A stretch of 64,000 nucleotides of DNA from Eulemur rufifrons (lineage: Eukaryota; Chordata; Mammalia; Primates; Lemuridae): the NCBI RefSeq assembly GCF_041146395.1, contig NC_090984.1:82719114-82783113 (forward strand), written 5' to 3'. The notes below the pieces were generated by a model. It ran no database searches. It was not told the origin of the DNA and was given only the letters and a program-made list of their open reading frames with translations. Below, piece by piece: positions 1 through 16,669 of this stretch (positions are counted from its first letter, which is position 1; the number at the start of each line of letters is the position of its first letter). Position numbers and translations under genes: made by a program.

Positions 1-3271
<3,271 letters not shown>

Positions 3272-4079
3272 TGAAAAGCAGGTGCCTCAGGAAATAGAAG
3301 GGGCGGGGTGGGAGCTGTAGATCAGAGAGAGGCCTGGAATACGAGCCCCTCCAGGTCCATGTCCCAAACTGCAGGATCCAGGGCCTTCTGTTGTTTTGCT
3401 TTATTTTTCCCACTCTGTTTTATTGGTACAGGAGTCTGGGAGAAAAAGTGTCAAAAAGGGTGACCCAAAAAGAAACTTTTAAACTCCATATCGGTATGAA
3501 TTATTCTAGAAAACATACACTCACTGTAATTTTAGTATAGGTTTATATAATAAATACGTTTTTATCTGTCCTAAAAAAAAAACAGGCAGCAGTATGGACT
3601 TTCTTTTTAAACCTCAGTCACTTCTAACTGCTTCTGTCACTTGTCATGAATTTGTTCTTTAGAGAAATGTGCCTTAGGAACCACCACTATTGAAGTGGCC
3701 CAAGTACATATTGTTCTGTCACTTCCAGCTTTGATTGAATGAAAGACCCTGTTACAACTGGGGCGGCCTGTTAACAGCCCTGTCCGACACACAGTCCCCA
3801 GTGCTCAGGGAGCCTCTCCCGGAACAAGACCACCCCACAGTCCCCGTCATCCTGGCACTTACTCTGCAAGAGCATGACGTGCCTTTTATTTCAGAATTGC
3901 CTTTGCTAACCCGCAGAACTGTGGCCTCCAGATGCTCTTCCGGGAACAGGCCTGCCCGTGGCTGTGTAGAATTACTCTCCCTGAGCAACACAGACGCGTC
4001 AGGCTGGTTGCTAGAGACATGCTTAGAGTTCACATACAGATGGCCCTTTTTGCCCATTTGCTTTATGATATTGAATTTT

Positions 4080-4700
4080 CTTCTTGCAAATACATTTTAA
4101 TATATATTAAATATATATTCACAATTATATACACATTATGGGTGCATGAATAGCTCTATGTATAGATGTTTATGTGAAGGAAATGATCTAAAACAGCGTA
4201 TGCAAGAATGCCTGTGGGAAAGGGGGGATATGAGGGAAGCTGACTTGTATTATACTTTGTATTTATATATTTTCACATTTAATTTTTGTAAGATTGTTAA
4301 TTTTGTAATTTTAAATAGAAATAAAATTTAAATAAAATAGGATGGCTGTGTAAGAAGATTGATATACAAAATATGTTTATTGAACTGTTATAGCAAAAAA
4401 ATGAGTGGTTAAATTATATTCTGTTCATACAATGGAATATTATATAGTCATTAAATATGAGATTTTCAAGGAATATTTAGTAACATAAGAAAGATAGGTA
4501 AGGAAAACTGGAAATTGTATGAAAGTATGGTCTAACTTAAAAATCAAAATGTTTATATGTACATACAAAGTAAAGAAAATACATAAAAATATTAGTAGCC
4601 TTTTCTCTGGATGATAGAATTATATTTGATTTTATTCTCTTCCTTGCATCATCCTAGTTTTCCAAATTCTCTATAGTTATAGCATTTAAACATTGTCTTT
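4080..4700 (+). mobile_element. Probable old LINE-1 3' fragment
   Basis: The stretch contains a 'catacaatggaatattatatagtcattaaa' type phrase (near 4428-4457), typical of old mammalian LINE-1 3' regions, in a long A/T-rich context. Borders are vague and no target duplication is visible. A different A/T-rich origin is possible. Confidence 0.4.
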
Positions 4701-5704
4701 AAAACAGTGAGCTAAGATTGAGTTGTGATGAAGTATACCACTGTCCTTCATTCCTGTTGAAGGCGTTGGTTCAGTGTTTTGAGCACCAGGCTCAATGCTG
4801 ACATTTCTCATAGTGGGTCTGGATTTGGAGAAGATTATTTACAGGCATGGTAGCCAGGGGTACATTTATCAGGATATCCAATAGGAACCATACCAAGTGC
4901 CAACCAGTGCACAAGTCCACATGTTCCTATGAGGATTTGTTCAAAGGTTAAATCCTTTATAAAAGAGAAAGATCTTTCTAGAGAAAGACCCTCTAGTACA
5001 GCAATTTGTACTAAACCCCAAAACATGAATGTCACCTAGAGTTTTTAAACTATGTACATGTAAATCAGAAATGTCTTCATATTTCAGGTTTTGGTTGAAC
5101 CCTTAATATATATTCAAGGCATATGCTAGACACTGAATCATTATGAGACAGTTTTAAAGAGTTAAGGGATAAACACAAAAAGTCATTCGTGTAGGTTCCT
5201 AGCAGTGGTTGAACAAAAATCACATGACTCAAGTTTCTTTTTCTATAAGGTGGAGATGGACTTTTCTTAAGAAGCCATTTGGCTTTATGGATCTAGGGCT
5301 TGACCTACTCACTTGCTTCATCTGTCAGCAAAAAAAATTTCAGTAGTGTTCACTTACAAATCCAGTTCTTGTTGATAATTTTTACCTTCTAAAATATTTT
5401 TTTCTGGGTGCTTCACTCACATGCCATAGTCGTATAGGGAAGTGTCAGCCTTGGATTTCTGTTCCCCCAAATTTTGCGGGTCTCCCGTGAGCACTGAGGT
5501 GATTAGGGGCTCCATTGTTCTCAGAGACCCAGTACTGAATTTTCACTGCAGCCTCCCATTTTGATCTCCTCCCCGTGGGATCTGCTGCAGGAGGTATGTG
5601 CCACAGTGTCCCATCAGCCACGTGGAGCTTCCACTCACCGTGTCCATGTGCAGTCCCTGTACCTCACCCTTTTCATGCATTTGCTGTTGAGTCATCATTA
5701 AAAC

Positions 5705-5850
5705 TCTATGGATGGGCGCTGTTATCAGCCCCATTTTATACAAGGGGGAGCCGAGACACAGGGAGGCTAAGTGATGGGCCGGGACACATGGCTCATTGCT
5801 TGTCTGGGCCAGGTCCAGCCAGATCTGTCTGACTCCAGAGGCTGAGCCCC
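5705..5850 (-). mobile_element. MIR SINE
   Basis: The signature 'cagccccattttatacaag' followed by 'gagacacagggaggctaagt' and 'ctgactccagaggctgagc' is the reverse complement of the MIR core and 5' part. It lies in an FRMD6 intron. Diverged, without visible target duplications. Confidence 0.65.
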
Positions 5851-6197
5851 CACAGTGCCCCACTGCACATCCAAGTGGAGCGAAACCTGGAAGGCTGCAT
5901 CACTGCTCAGCAAGGATTAAGTTCAACATTGGTGATACGTGGAAAGGAAAGGAGGGGAAGCTTTATGAGATATAGTAAAGAGACTGCTTTATAACTACAG
6001 TCTTTGTTTTTTATTTCTAACTTCATCATAAGCAGCATAATTAGGATTTTATTTTAGAAAATTCAGACTCTAAACTGCTTCGTACACACTAATCCCACAT
6101 TTACTCACTACTCTCTATTTACCATAAGACGAGAGAGAATTTCATTCCTGGTAGTAGTATGTGGCAGAATATGTAGCAAGAAGTGTGAATAATTTGA

Positions 6198-6353
<156 letters not shown>

Positions 6354-6598
6354 TAGGAACTGAAGTTATAGAAAATTTTAAGTAAGAAATTACATTTATA
6401 TTTATACAAATGAGCAAAATTTTAAAACCCTAAGAAAGTGATTCTTACCAGATACATGCATTCTAGTTTTATTCTGAATTTATTTCCATTTTATTTGCTG
6501 GTTCCACTTATCTTTGAGTTGATTATTATTTAGATAAATTATATACTTCATTTCACACTTTATATAGGTGGGACACCTTTTGGTCTTCAGGCTTTAGG

Positions 6599-6628
6599 TG
6601 GTGTGTGTGTGTGTGTGTATGTGTGTGT
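6599..6628. repeat. (GT)n microsatellite
   Basis: About 14 GT units with one interruption (GTAT). Likely length-polymorphic. Intronic in FRMD6. Confidence 0.95.
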
Positions 6629-6955
6629 TGATTGACCTCAAAAACCTGAGAGAATAATATTCTTGTCAGGTGTGTTATGGCAAAAATGTTTCCATGCCTG
6701 GTTATTCCATTCAGATTGAATTTTTAAAGTATCCTCAGCTAGAGCATTTGAACCTGTGATCATTGGTTAAACTATTAAAATGTCAAAAGATATAGGTAAA
6801 ATACTCTGAAACTCATGATTTCAGCATTTGGATATAATCTGCAACTAATACCTCTATTTTCTGAGCACTCTCTCCCTCCTCCTATGCCGTTCTTTTATGG
6901 GCTCTGTTTGTATTTTGTTGTTGTTGTTTTGGGGGTTTTTTTCTCCCTTTCTGAA

Positions 6956-7058
6956 TCTGCTCTGCTCTGCTCTGCTCTGCTCTGCTCTGCTCTGCTCTGC
7001 TCTTCTCTTCTCTTCTCTTCTCTTCTCTTCTTTTCTTTCTTTCTTTCTTTCTTTCTCT
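6956..7058. repeat. Compound microsatellite (TCTGC)9-(TCTTC)6-(TTTC)n
   Basis: Nine perfect TCTGC pentamers (6956-7000) run directly into six TCTTC pentamers (7001-7030) and then TTTC tetramers to about 7058. The change from TCTGC to TCTTC is a single G-to-T per unit, and the pentamer phase is kept across the change. A 112-residue ORF across this stretch is low-complexity Leu/Ser and is not a gene. Confidence 0.97.
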
Positions 7059-7204
7059 TAAATGCTGGCTCTCTTTGTTCCTGGTATTTTCCCCTTCTTT
7101 CTTTCCTTTTTTCTCATTTGTCCTTTACTTTCATTAAAGTAACCATAATGTGAAAGTGATATTTAGTAAATACTTTCTGGAAAGTCTGATGAGTAATCTT
7201 TAAA

Positions 7205-7300
7205 GCAGTGTGTGCAGCATGGTGAATTGGAGTGCAGGCTCCAGAGTCGCACTGGCTGGGTTGCACCCTGGCTCTGCCACTCAGCGTTAGCTCTTACTGT
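7205..7300 (+). mobile_element. MIR SINE, 5' part
   Basis: The phrase 'gagtgcaggctccagagtcg' followed by 'ctgggttgcaccctggctctgccactca' matches the MIR 5' half. The element then fades. Intronic in FRMD6. Confidence 0.75.
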
Positions 7301-7894
7301 GCAAAAATGTTTGTGGGGCATGGCTGAGAATCAGATTCCACACTCAACAGCATGGGGAGAACACTTGTGTCTCTGCCTTGAGGGTTTGTGGGGGATGACC
7401 AAATGATTTTATGTGTGAAATCCCCTCGGAGCCAGGGAAGACTGCATCAGTACAAGGGATCGTGCTCTGCTGGGAGTGTCATTCTGATGCATTCTAGTAA
7501 AATGTCCTCCTGGAACTTTTGCCTCTAGCAAAAGCAATATCTTATTCTAACAAGGTTGCCCTTTGTGGTGTTAAGCAACAAAAGTTAGAGATACAATGCC
7601 TAGTTTTCTTAAGTAATCCAGTGAGTATCTTCCATCCATGTAATTATCTGAACCATTTTTTAACCTATTTATACTTTCCACTAGCACCACCCCCTGGGAT
7701 AATGAGTTCCAAAAGTCTGCTCCCTGCTAGCTAAAGCATTTGGCAGAACGTGACCCCCCGTGAGTGTTCAGGAGCTGCTGCTTAGTCCTGGTGCTTGCCC
7801 ACCTTTTCAGCAGCAAGAACACTTTATAGCCTTATTGTAAGATAATTGCTTGATTTCTGAAATGCTAGGGATAGTTGGATTCCTGTTGTATCTT

Positions 7895-8055
7895 CACCTC
7901 TGTGCCTTGGATTATTTATCTTTAAAATGGGGGGAATAATAGCACCTGCCTCATGGGGCTGTTAGGGAGATTAATTGAGTTAATACATGCAGAGTGTTTA
8001 GGTCAGGGCCTGGCACAAAGTACGTGTTCAGTAAATGTCAGCTGCTGTTATCGTT
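7895..8055 (+). mobile_element. MIR SINE, core and 3' part
   Basis: The core 'ttaaaatggggggaataata' is followed by 'gcacctgcctcatggggctg' and the 3' part 'gcctggcacaaagtacgtgt', 'tcagtaaatgt'. It lies about 200 bp before the last FRMD6 exon. Confidence 0.8.
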
Positions 8056-8211
8056 GGTGGAGGTGGTGTTGACATATTTCCCCACAGAGCCTTAGGGGCC
8101 AAGAAACCACGTAGATTGGAAACCACTTTCTAACATACAAGAATTACTTCACCTTTTATGATTTTGCAGCATCTCTCTTTACAGGACAAACATGCTAACC
8201 TTTCGCTTTAG

Positions 8212-8538
<327 letters not shown>

Positions 8539-9663
8539 AGTCCATCTGCGTGCAGCTGTACTGGCAGCCTGCTGTTTGCTTGAGGATGTGAAAGTCGTGG
8601 GTTCTTTATTATTTGTGCCATATTTTCTTCACCACAAACATAGCTCTTTCTTTATAATATTTGTGATGGAAACAAAAGCCTTGAGACAATTGCACTTTAA
8701 GTATCACACAAAAGTAAAAGAACTATAGAAAATGTACAGGAAGACAAGTGCCCAGAAGTTCATTGACCTTTTGGAAGGATATGCGCTTTACTGATTACCA
8801 AGCCTTCGGAATATCGGACTGTGGTGTGTTTGCTCATTTGTTTTTTAGGTCAGTTACACGTAATGTCACACTTTTTATCACATGAAAGATGTTTTTAGGT
8901 TTGTTTGCTTGTAAATTTTTTTTACCACTCCCTCATAAAATGTTCATGGTTAGAGGGAGGGAAGGGGGAAGGTTCTCTCTTCTTTTAGCAGAGAGATCGT
9001 GCCTAGTGCATAGCCATTGCCACCTCAGTGAGGCTGTCCCAAAGTGAACACTGACGAAGTGGGCAAAATCATGTGGTTCTAGCAAGCCAAAGATACGTAC
9101 GTAATGGAAGCACCTGCTCAGAGGTCCAAGAAGACATGAATTAAGCAATAACCTGAAGATTCTGCATGCGGTGATGCCTTGTGACTCCTACACACCTGAT
9201 CAGTGCCATGTCCTCCTCTGTGATCTTCCAGAAAGCTCCACAGTTCTGTTGAGTTGCTCATCCAAGTGACAGATCAATTGTGTTCATGTCATAATGCGTT
9301 TTGTGGAGTTTATAAAACTGGTTTCTGTTAAAACTATGGAAATATCTTAGAAAATGTGCTTGGTGGTGTTTTGTTTGTTCAGGTTTTTTAAATAATCAAG
9401 AACAAATTATGGTCATGTTAGTTTCTGCTTAACCAAAATACCCTAACTGTGTGTATATGTTATACATATATAAATACATGGGATTGTGTGTGTTTATATG
9501 TGTTTAAAGCTTACTAAGTCTTCATTTTGGCTTCCATAACTATCTTGTATACATGGAATTCCTTGTTTAATATTGAGGGTACATTACCGAATGAATGATC
9601 CCTGCAGACAATCAGTTGCTGAATGTAGAGTTAAGAATGACTGTTTCCTCATGTGCCTTTGGC

Positions 9664-9838
9664 CATGATTCTCAACCCTGATTGCATAACAGAAATTTGG
9701 GGGAGCTTTCAAAAAAATGTCTGGGTCCTCCCACCAGACCAATTAAATCAATCTCTTGTGGTAGGACCCAAGTAGAGTTGCCTTTTCTTTTAAAGTTCTC
9801 CAGATGGAGCTAATATGCAACAGGGTTGAAAACCACTG
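9664..9838 (+). mobile_element. MER5-like hAT-Charlie element inside the FRMD6 3' UTR
   Basis: The left end catgattctcaaccctgatt and the right end ggttgaaaaccactg are imperfect inverted repeats of the CAGTGGTTCTCAACC type. The interior order 'gggggagctttcaaaaaaat' then 'gtctgggtcc' matches MER5A as I know it. It is about 175 bp, close to full length for this nonautonomous family. Confidence 0.75.
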
Positions 9839-10970
9839 ATCCAGAGGGTGTCTTTTTGTTAGTTTTGACGTAAAAGTATACGGAAGATGTGGTATATGAG
9901 AAAGGACCACTTACAGGACAGTTAACCTGCCGTGCTGCTGTTAAGACATTTAATGAAACCAAGTCAGAGACTGAATTTATCAACCTTTTGATGTATAGTA
10001 AAAACGTTGCTCGCACTTCAGGAGAGAACTTCATAGCACAATGTCTTTCTATGAGATGTTTTTAATGATTTAGTATTTTACAGCATTTGTTTACCATATT
10101 TTGATATACCATTTTTTCTATCTGCCAGGTTTTATTAAAAAACTATATATTATTTTCTAAAGAAACAGTCATATTTTTGTACAAAATTATTATGTTTTCA
10201 GGTAACAGAGAAATAGAGTTAGGGTAAAGCAGAACATAAGCAGTGTTACCTGGGGATGGGAGTCAGTATTATAAAACAAAAGGTGAGCGTGCCCCACCTG
10301 TGCTGTCCCTCCTATGCTGGGTCGCAGATGTGTATGCAACATGCCTTGTCAAATTAGTTTCACCTGACACTTTAAAAGGAAAAAAGTTCTATGGTCAGGA
10401 AATTATTTTGCTTTTATGAAATGCTTTAATAGAACCAAAGTTTCGGATATCAGAATGTATAAAAGGATCTCAGTCTCTGTGTAAAAGGATAAAAATATGA
10501 AAGGATCATTTAATGGCTATTTTCCTTGTAAGTCATTAAATAATCCACCATTTCTTATAGATGATGCTTGAGACAGACAAGTCTTGGGAAGTTTGTACTC
10601 TAAAGAGCCCAGGTCATAATGCAGTGCATTTCCTTAGCTCTTAGAGTTTCTTGCAAACATAAAGAAAAGGCATATTTAAGAAAGAAACATAAAGAAAAAA
10701 ACATTTAATTACTATAAACAGGTAGTGCTTTATACTTTCTCTCTACTTTAGCCAGAATCAGGTCTTTAGGGTTTTGCCAGCATTGTTGGTGGTTTTGCAC
10801 ACCCTCTTTCTAATTGGATTTATGGCTAGTCTTGCGGGTTTTCAAAAATGAAACATGCTAAGGAACATTTTTGCTTTTCGATCCACTGTTTCCAGCAGAA
10901 TTATATATATATGTAAATGAAAATCCACTTTGAATAATCTACATTTTTGTATTTTGAAATTGTTTTTAAA

Positions 10971-10976
10971 AATAAA
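10971..10976 (+). promoter_or_regulatory. FRMD6: Candidate upstream poly(A) signal AATAAA
   Basis: AATAAA about 270 bp before the stronger distal candidate, in an A-rich run. It could give a slightly shorter 3' UTR. No RNA evidence is available here. Confidence 0.45.
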
Positions 10977-11238
10977 AAGAAAAGTATAAAGCTGTTATTT
11001 ATTCTGCATTTCTTACATATCCATTGCTATTCAGTATACCAGTTTGGTATATATTGCCTCTACACATCTACATTTGTATTTGCAACAATGAGCTTTATAT
11101 CTACATAAACTGTAAATAATCCTTTCTGTGAAAGGATCATCAATATCAGGATGATACCAAAAGTATGTTAAAAAAAAAAACCAAAACATTATTTTGTAAT
11201 TATTTCTTATAGATGTTTCATGGTAAGATTAGCAGTCA

Positions 11239-11244
11239 ATAAAG
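11239..11244 (+). promoter_or_regulatory. FRMD6: Distal FRMD6 poly(A) signal AATAAA
   Basis: AATAAA in 'agcagtcaataaagttactt', followed at once by a long T run that can serve as the downstream U-rich element. The distance from the stop fits the known FRMD6 3' UTR size, so I take it as the main end of the transcript. Confidence 0.7.
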
Positions 11245-11265
11245 TTACTTTTTTTTTTTTTGCCT

Positions 11266-11703
11266 TAAATTGCTTTTTTATTATTAGAGCTCTCAATTAA
11301 GCAAGAAGCATTAAGGAATGAATGTTTTCTTTGTGTTCTTTCCTGCAGTGGAGCATGGTAAATAAAGGTCCCATGTGATAGAACTCCAAGTAAAACAGCC
11401 CTCATGGTGACTATGGTAATAGCTGATACTGAGTACTACCATGTGCCAGACCCTGTTTCGTGTGTGTTAGAATTGTATGTGTTTAATTCTCATATTCCCA
11501 TAAGGCAGTTGCTATTATTGTTCTCAAGCAAGAGATGAAGGAACCAAGTTTCCAAGAGGTTAAGTCCAAGGGTTGTGGTAGTCTGCCACTATTTAGTCCC
11601 AAATTGTGGGGCTGAAAGGATTCTACTTTTTAAAACATAATAATTTTTTTAAAAGTAAAATAACTAATTTAGACCCTTAAAACAGTCATTATTAGACTGT
11701 TGG
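11266..11703. other. Spacer just downstream of FRMD6, with a MIR relic
   Basis: The part 11415-11600 has a diverged reverse-strand MIR look: 'ccatgtgccagaccctgtttc', 'ttctcatattcccataagg', 'caagagatgaaggaaccaag'. The rest is A/T-rich and unassigned. Confidence 0.5.
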
Positions 11704-12002
11704 GTTTTTTCTTTAAGACAGAGTCTCATTCTGTTGCCAGGGCTAGAGTGTCGTGGTGTCATCATAGTTCACTGAAACGTCAAACTCCTGGGCTCAAGCA
11801 ATCCTCCTGCCTCAGCCTCTCCAGCAGCTGGGGACTACAGGCATGCACCACCATGCCAGGCTAAGTTTTTTTCTTATTATTTTTTGTAGAGACAGGGTCT
11901 CGATATTGCCCAGGCTGATCTTGAACTCCTGACCTCAAGCAATCCTCCCACCTAGGCCCCCCAAAGTGCTACGATTACAGGCACGAGCCACTGTGCCCAG
12001 CC
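11704..12002 (-). mobile_element. Alu SINE (old, J-like), reverse orientation
   Basis: Two-arm Alu in reverse: 'gagacagagtctc'-like head, 'ctcaaactcctgggctcaag'-like body and 'gagccactgtgcccagcc' end. A perfect 10-bp target duplication AGACTGTTGG flanks it (11694-11703 and 12003-12012). This is the first Alu in the window; none lies in the visible part of FRMD6. Confidence 0.95.
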
Positions 12003-12079
12003 AGACTGTTGGTTTTAATTTCAAAACACTAAATGGTTGCATTTAAAAATATGCATTCACAAGACTGTGAGGTCAGCAT

Positions 12080-12275
12080 GGTATTAGAGAGAGAGCCCAG
12101 AGCTGAGAGTCAATAGACAGGATTCTGAAAAGCCCCAGCTCTCTTCTAAAGGGAAATCCATTACCTTCTCTTTACTCCAGTTTGCTTAGCTATAAAGTGG
12201 GGATAATGATGCAAAGGACTGTTTGAGGAATCAAATAAGGTCCTAGGTTTAATATGCCCCTGAAGACTAGCATGA
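12080..12275 (+). mobile_element. MIR SINE (diverged)
   Basis: 'agctataaagtggggataat' and 'gaggaatcaaataaggtcc' follow the order of MIR core elements, after a weak 5' part with 'agagctgagagtcaatagac'. No target duplication seen. Confidence 0.5.
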
Positions 12276-12469
12276 GAGAAAGGAGGGCTTTCAAATGTAA
12301 CAAACATTTACCTTTTACAGAATAGAACCACTTGGCCTTTTGGAAGCATACAGTCCAAAACACAAGCTTTCTCAGTGGTATGTTACTCATGAGTTTTGCA
12401 GAATACCTGGTAAATTGTAAGCAAGTTGGAGTCAAGGGGAGAAAATATTTGATACCTGGTCACCCACTA

Positions 12470-12625
12470 TACATCTGATAATACACCGTGTCTAATCCTC
12501 ATAATTCTTCAAGGAGTTGTCACCCTCATTTCACAGCTGAGGAAACAGTTAAACTTGCCCAATATCCTACAGCTAGTGAGTAATGGAGCAGAGTTTTAAA
12601 CACGAATCTGTCTCCAATTGGAAGC
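12470..12625 (-). mobile_element. MIR SINE
   Basis: 'taatcctcataattcttcaa', 'ccctcatttcacagctgagg', then 'aaacagttaaacttgccca' and 'acagctagtgagtaatggag' give the reverse-strand MIR core in the correct order. Confidence 0.75.
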
Positions 12626-12734
12626 TTTGCTTTTGTCTACTACATACACCATGTTACCCATTGCCCTTAGAGAAAGCTCAGAACCTAATAGGGATGACAG
12701 ACTCCAGTTTTGATGGTGTGATAAATTTACTTAT

Positions 12735-13258
12735 TAAGTAATTTTTTGAGCAGCCACTGTGTGCCACACACATACAAGGCTTATATAGGCTTTGCTTTGG
12801 CACAGAGGCAGCAAAGACCTGGGAGGTGGGAAATGGGAGGCAGGAAGATCAGAGGTTTTACTAGAAAGAAGAGCCTTGAATGGGGACTTGGGGCAGGATG
12901 CAGCGAGGTACAGTCTGCCCAGGCAAAGGCTCAGAAGCTGAGATAATGGTTGTTCAGAGACCTCTGAGGACCTCAAGGGACTTTTTGGTTCAGTAATCAA
13001 TCTCCAGCCTAGTCATGAAAGGCCCTGGATGCCCGGATGAGGACACCGAGTTTTCTTCTAGACAGCAGGGAGCACTGAAGGGAGTTACACAAGGGAAGAG
13101 ACATGAGTTTGGGGTTTGGGAGAAATAATGAGAGCAGCACTAGCAGAAGGTTGGGAGGAAGTTGGGACATGATGAGGGTCTGAGCTGAGTGTAGAAGCAG
13201 GGAGGAAATGAAAAGATTCAAAAGCTGTATAGGAAGCAGAACCAAAGGACTGTGTGTT
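12735..13258 (-). mobile_element. L2 LINE fragment
   Basis: Reverse-strand L2 phrases occur in order: 'gagcagccactgtgtgccac', 'agtcatgaaaggccctggat', 'gaggacaccgagttttcttc', 'gagcactgaagggagttaca', 'cacaagggaagagacatgag'. It is strongly diverged and no ORF survives. Confidence 0.65.
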
Positions 13259-13279
13259 ACACACACACACAAACACACA
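13259..13279. repeat. Short (CA)n tract
   Basis: About ten CA units with one CAAA interruption, at the end of the L2 relic. Confidence 0.85.
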
Positions 13280-13462
13280 TGGAAGGTTGTCATCTCCTAA
13301 AATAGATGCTACTGGAGAAATAGGCACTTTTTCCTTACTTGGCAAAGGCCTTGGGAAAACTAGAGTTAACTTGTGCTTTATATTATGAATTTAAATCTAC
13401 TCTGCATAGATTGTTTGAGTGTTAAAACTTGGCATGATGGTCACAACTATTCTAATCTATAG

Positions 13463-13612
13463 CAGTGGTTCTCAACCCTGGCTGCATGTTAGGATGACCT
13501 GGAGAGCTTCCTTTAGACAGTGATGATTGGAGCCCAGCCCAGAGCATCTGAAGTATTTGGTCTGGGTGGTTCTGCAAGTGATGCCAATGTGCGTCAGGGT
13601 TGCAACCCACTG
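13463..13612 (+). mobile_element. MER5-like hAT-Charlie element
   Basis: It starts cagtggttctcaaccctggc and ends gggttgcaacccactg, an imperfect inverted-repeat pair. The flanking 8-mers ATCTATAG (13455-13462) and GTCTACAG (13613-13620) fit a decayed hAT target duplication. Confidence 0.8.
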
Positions 13613-13941
13613 GTCTACAGCTGAGCCCGAGCAGCATAGACCAGCCAGGCTATCTGCTTGGAACTAGCATGACCCAGTTAGGATCAAATGGGTCTCCAGA
13701 GTGTCCAGGTATATTGCATTTTGTGAGAATGACGTTTTTTCTTTTGCCAACAAAGCTGTCAGAGAGTGGGCCAACTTTTGAGTATGGCACTCAACTCACC
13801 ATTTCAGAAAGACTGAATATACCCACGTTTTAGAGACCAGGGTCTCTTACATACATATAATTGGCCAAGAATGAGGGTAGGGTTTGTGTGAGTACCGTAA
13901 AATGTTTTTAAATCTCCCTGCTGTCACTGTTTTATTTGTCC

Positions 13942-15259
<1,318 letters not shown>

Positions 15260-16320
15260 CATCAATACAAATGTATAAGACCATAAAATGTACTGGATGA
15301 TTTAAAGGAAACCTAAATAAATTGATGTACCATTTTCTTGAAAGAATAATATATGTCAACTTTTCTCATCAATTCCCATCAAAATTCCAAATAAAATATT
15401 TCAGCCATGATGGAGGGATAGGGACTAGTTTTACTCTACAAACTTAAATAACTAAAAGAAAGGAAAATATGAATAAAAAATATTTTTTAGACATTTAACA
15501 ATAGACAGTGTAGTGGAGTAATCCCCAGAGAAAGGAAACAAAGTGAGCATTTTCATTGCCCCACCTCACTGCCTAAGAGTTCCCAGGCCACAACACCGGG
15601 GAAAACCAAATGGACCCCAACAGTCTCCCTGAGAAGGCAGAGTTGAGAATTTAGGTAGACCAAGCTGGCCAGAGTTCATAGGGCAGAGGAGAGAGCTGTC
15701 CAGAGAGAAAGAGAAGCCCTAGAGATCTGCGGGAGGTTCTCCTCAAGTCCTCAGCCGAGTGCTGATCAGCATATACTTGTGAGGAAAGCACGTGAGGCTG
15801 GGAGTGAACCATGAGAAAAGAACAAAATGATCCTGGGAGCTCACACAGGGCCAAGAACAGTGTGATTCCCCACCAATTAGAATGAAAAAGCCTTGTAATA
15901 CATAGAACACCTAGTAAAGTGCTCAGAAGGGTATTGCTTGAGGTTGCTCTGGTCCTGCCTAACAAAACTTAAAAAGCAATGGAAATGGTCTTAAATGTGG
16001 AAAGAAAAATGCTGTCAATTCAGAATTCTATACCCAGCAAAAATCTCTTTCAAAAACAAAGATGAAATAAAAACTTCTTCAGACATATAAAAACTGAAAG
16101 AATTCAATATCAGATCTGCACCAAAAAATGTTAATTGAAGTCTTTCAGGCAAAAAATGCCCAAAAACCAAATTAAAAACTAAACCTATGCACAAAGAATG
16201 AAGAGCCCCAGAAATGGTAATTATGGAAGTAAATATAATTTTTTTTCACATTTTAAATGTCTCACCACAGTAGCACAAAGACCAGGAAAGGGAAACGAAA
16301 GTATACTGTTGTAAGTTTCT

Positions 16321-16669
16321 TTTTTTTTTTTTTTCTTTTTTTTTTTTTTTGAGACAGAGTCTCGCTTTGTTGCCCGGGCTAGAGTGAGTGCCGTGGCGTC
16401 AGCCTAGCTCACAGCAACCTCAAACTCCTGGGCTTAAGTGATCCTACTGCCTCAGCCTCCCAGGTAGCTGGGACTACAGGCATGCGCCACCATGCCCTGC
16501 TAATTTTTTCTATATATATTTTAGTTGGCCAGATAATTTCTTTCTATTTATAGTAGAGACAGGGTCTCGCTCTTGCTCAGGCTGGTCTCGAACTCCTGAC
16601 CTTGAGCGATCCACCCGCCTCGGCATCCCAGAGTGCTAGGATTACAGGCGTGAGCCACCGTGCCCGGCC
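16321..16669 (-). mobile_element. Alu SINE, reverse orientation, lemur-type
   Basis: Full two-arm Alu in reverse with the A/T-rich linker ('tatatattttagttggccag'). It has an excellent target duplication, TGTTGTAAGTTTCT, at 16307-16320 and from 16670. It is inserted into the older LINE-1 composite. The near-perfect duplication suggests a moderately young insertion. Confidence 0.97.

Larger units (their letters stand above)
8539..11265 (+). other. FRMD6: FRMD6 3' untranslated region
   Basis: A/T-rich sequence from the stop codon to shortly after the AATAAA at 11239. The length of about 2.7 kb fits my recollection of the human transcript. It contains a MER5-like DNA transposon at 9664-9838. Seed matches are visible for miR-17/20/93/106 (GCACTTTA, 8692-8699), miR-19 (TTTGCACA, 10794-10801) and miR-30 (TGTTTAC, 10088-10094), and a Pumilio-type TGTAAATA is at 11111-11118. 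Whether these act is not known from sequence. The exact cleavage point is inferred. Confidence 0.85.

Noticed and set aside
6815..7153. 112-residue ORF
   Set aside because: It translates the TCTGC/TCTTC microsatellite inside an FRMD6 intron.
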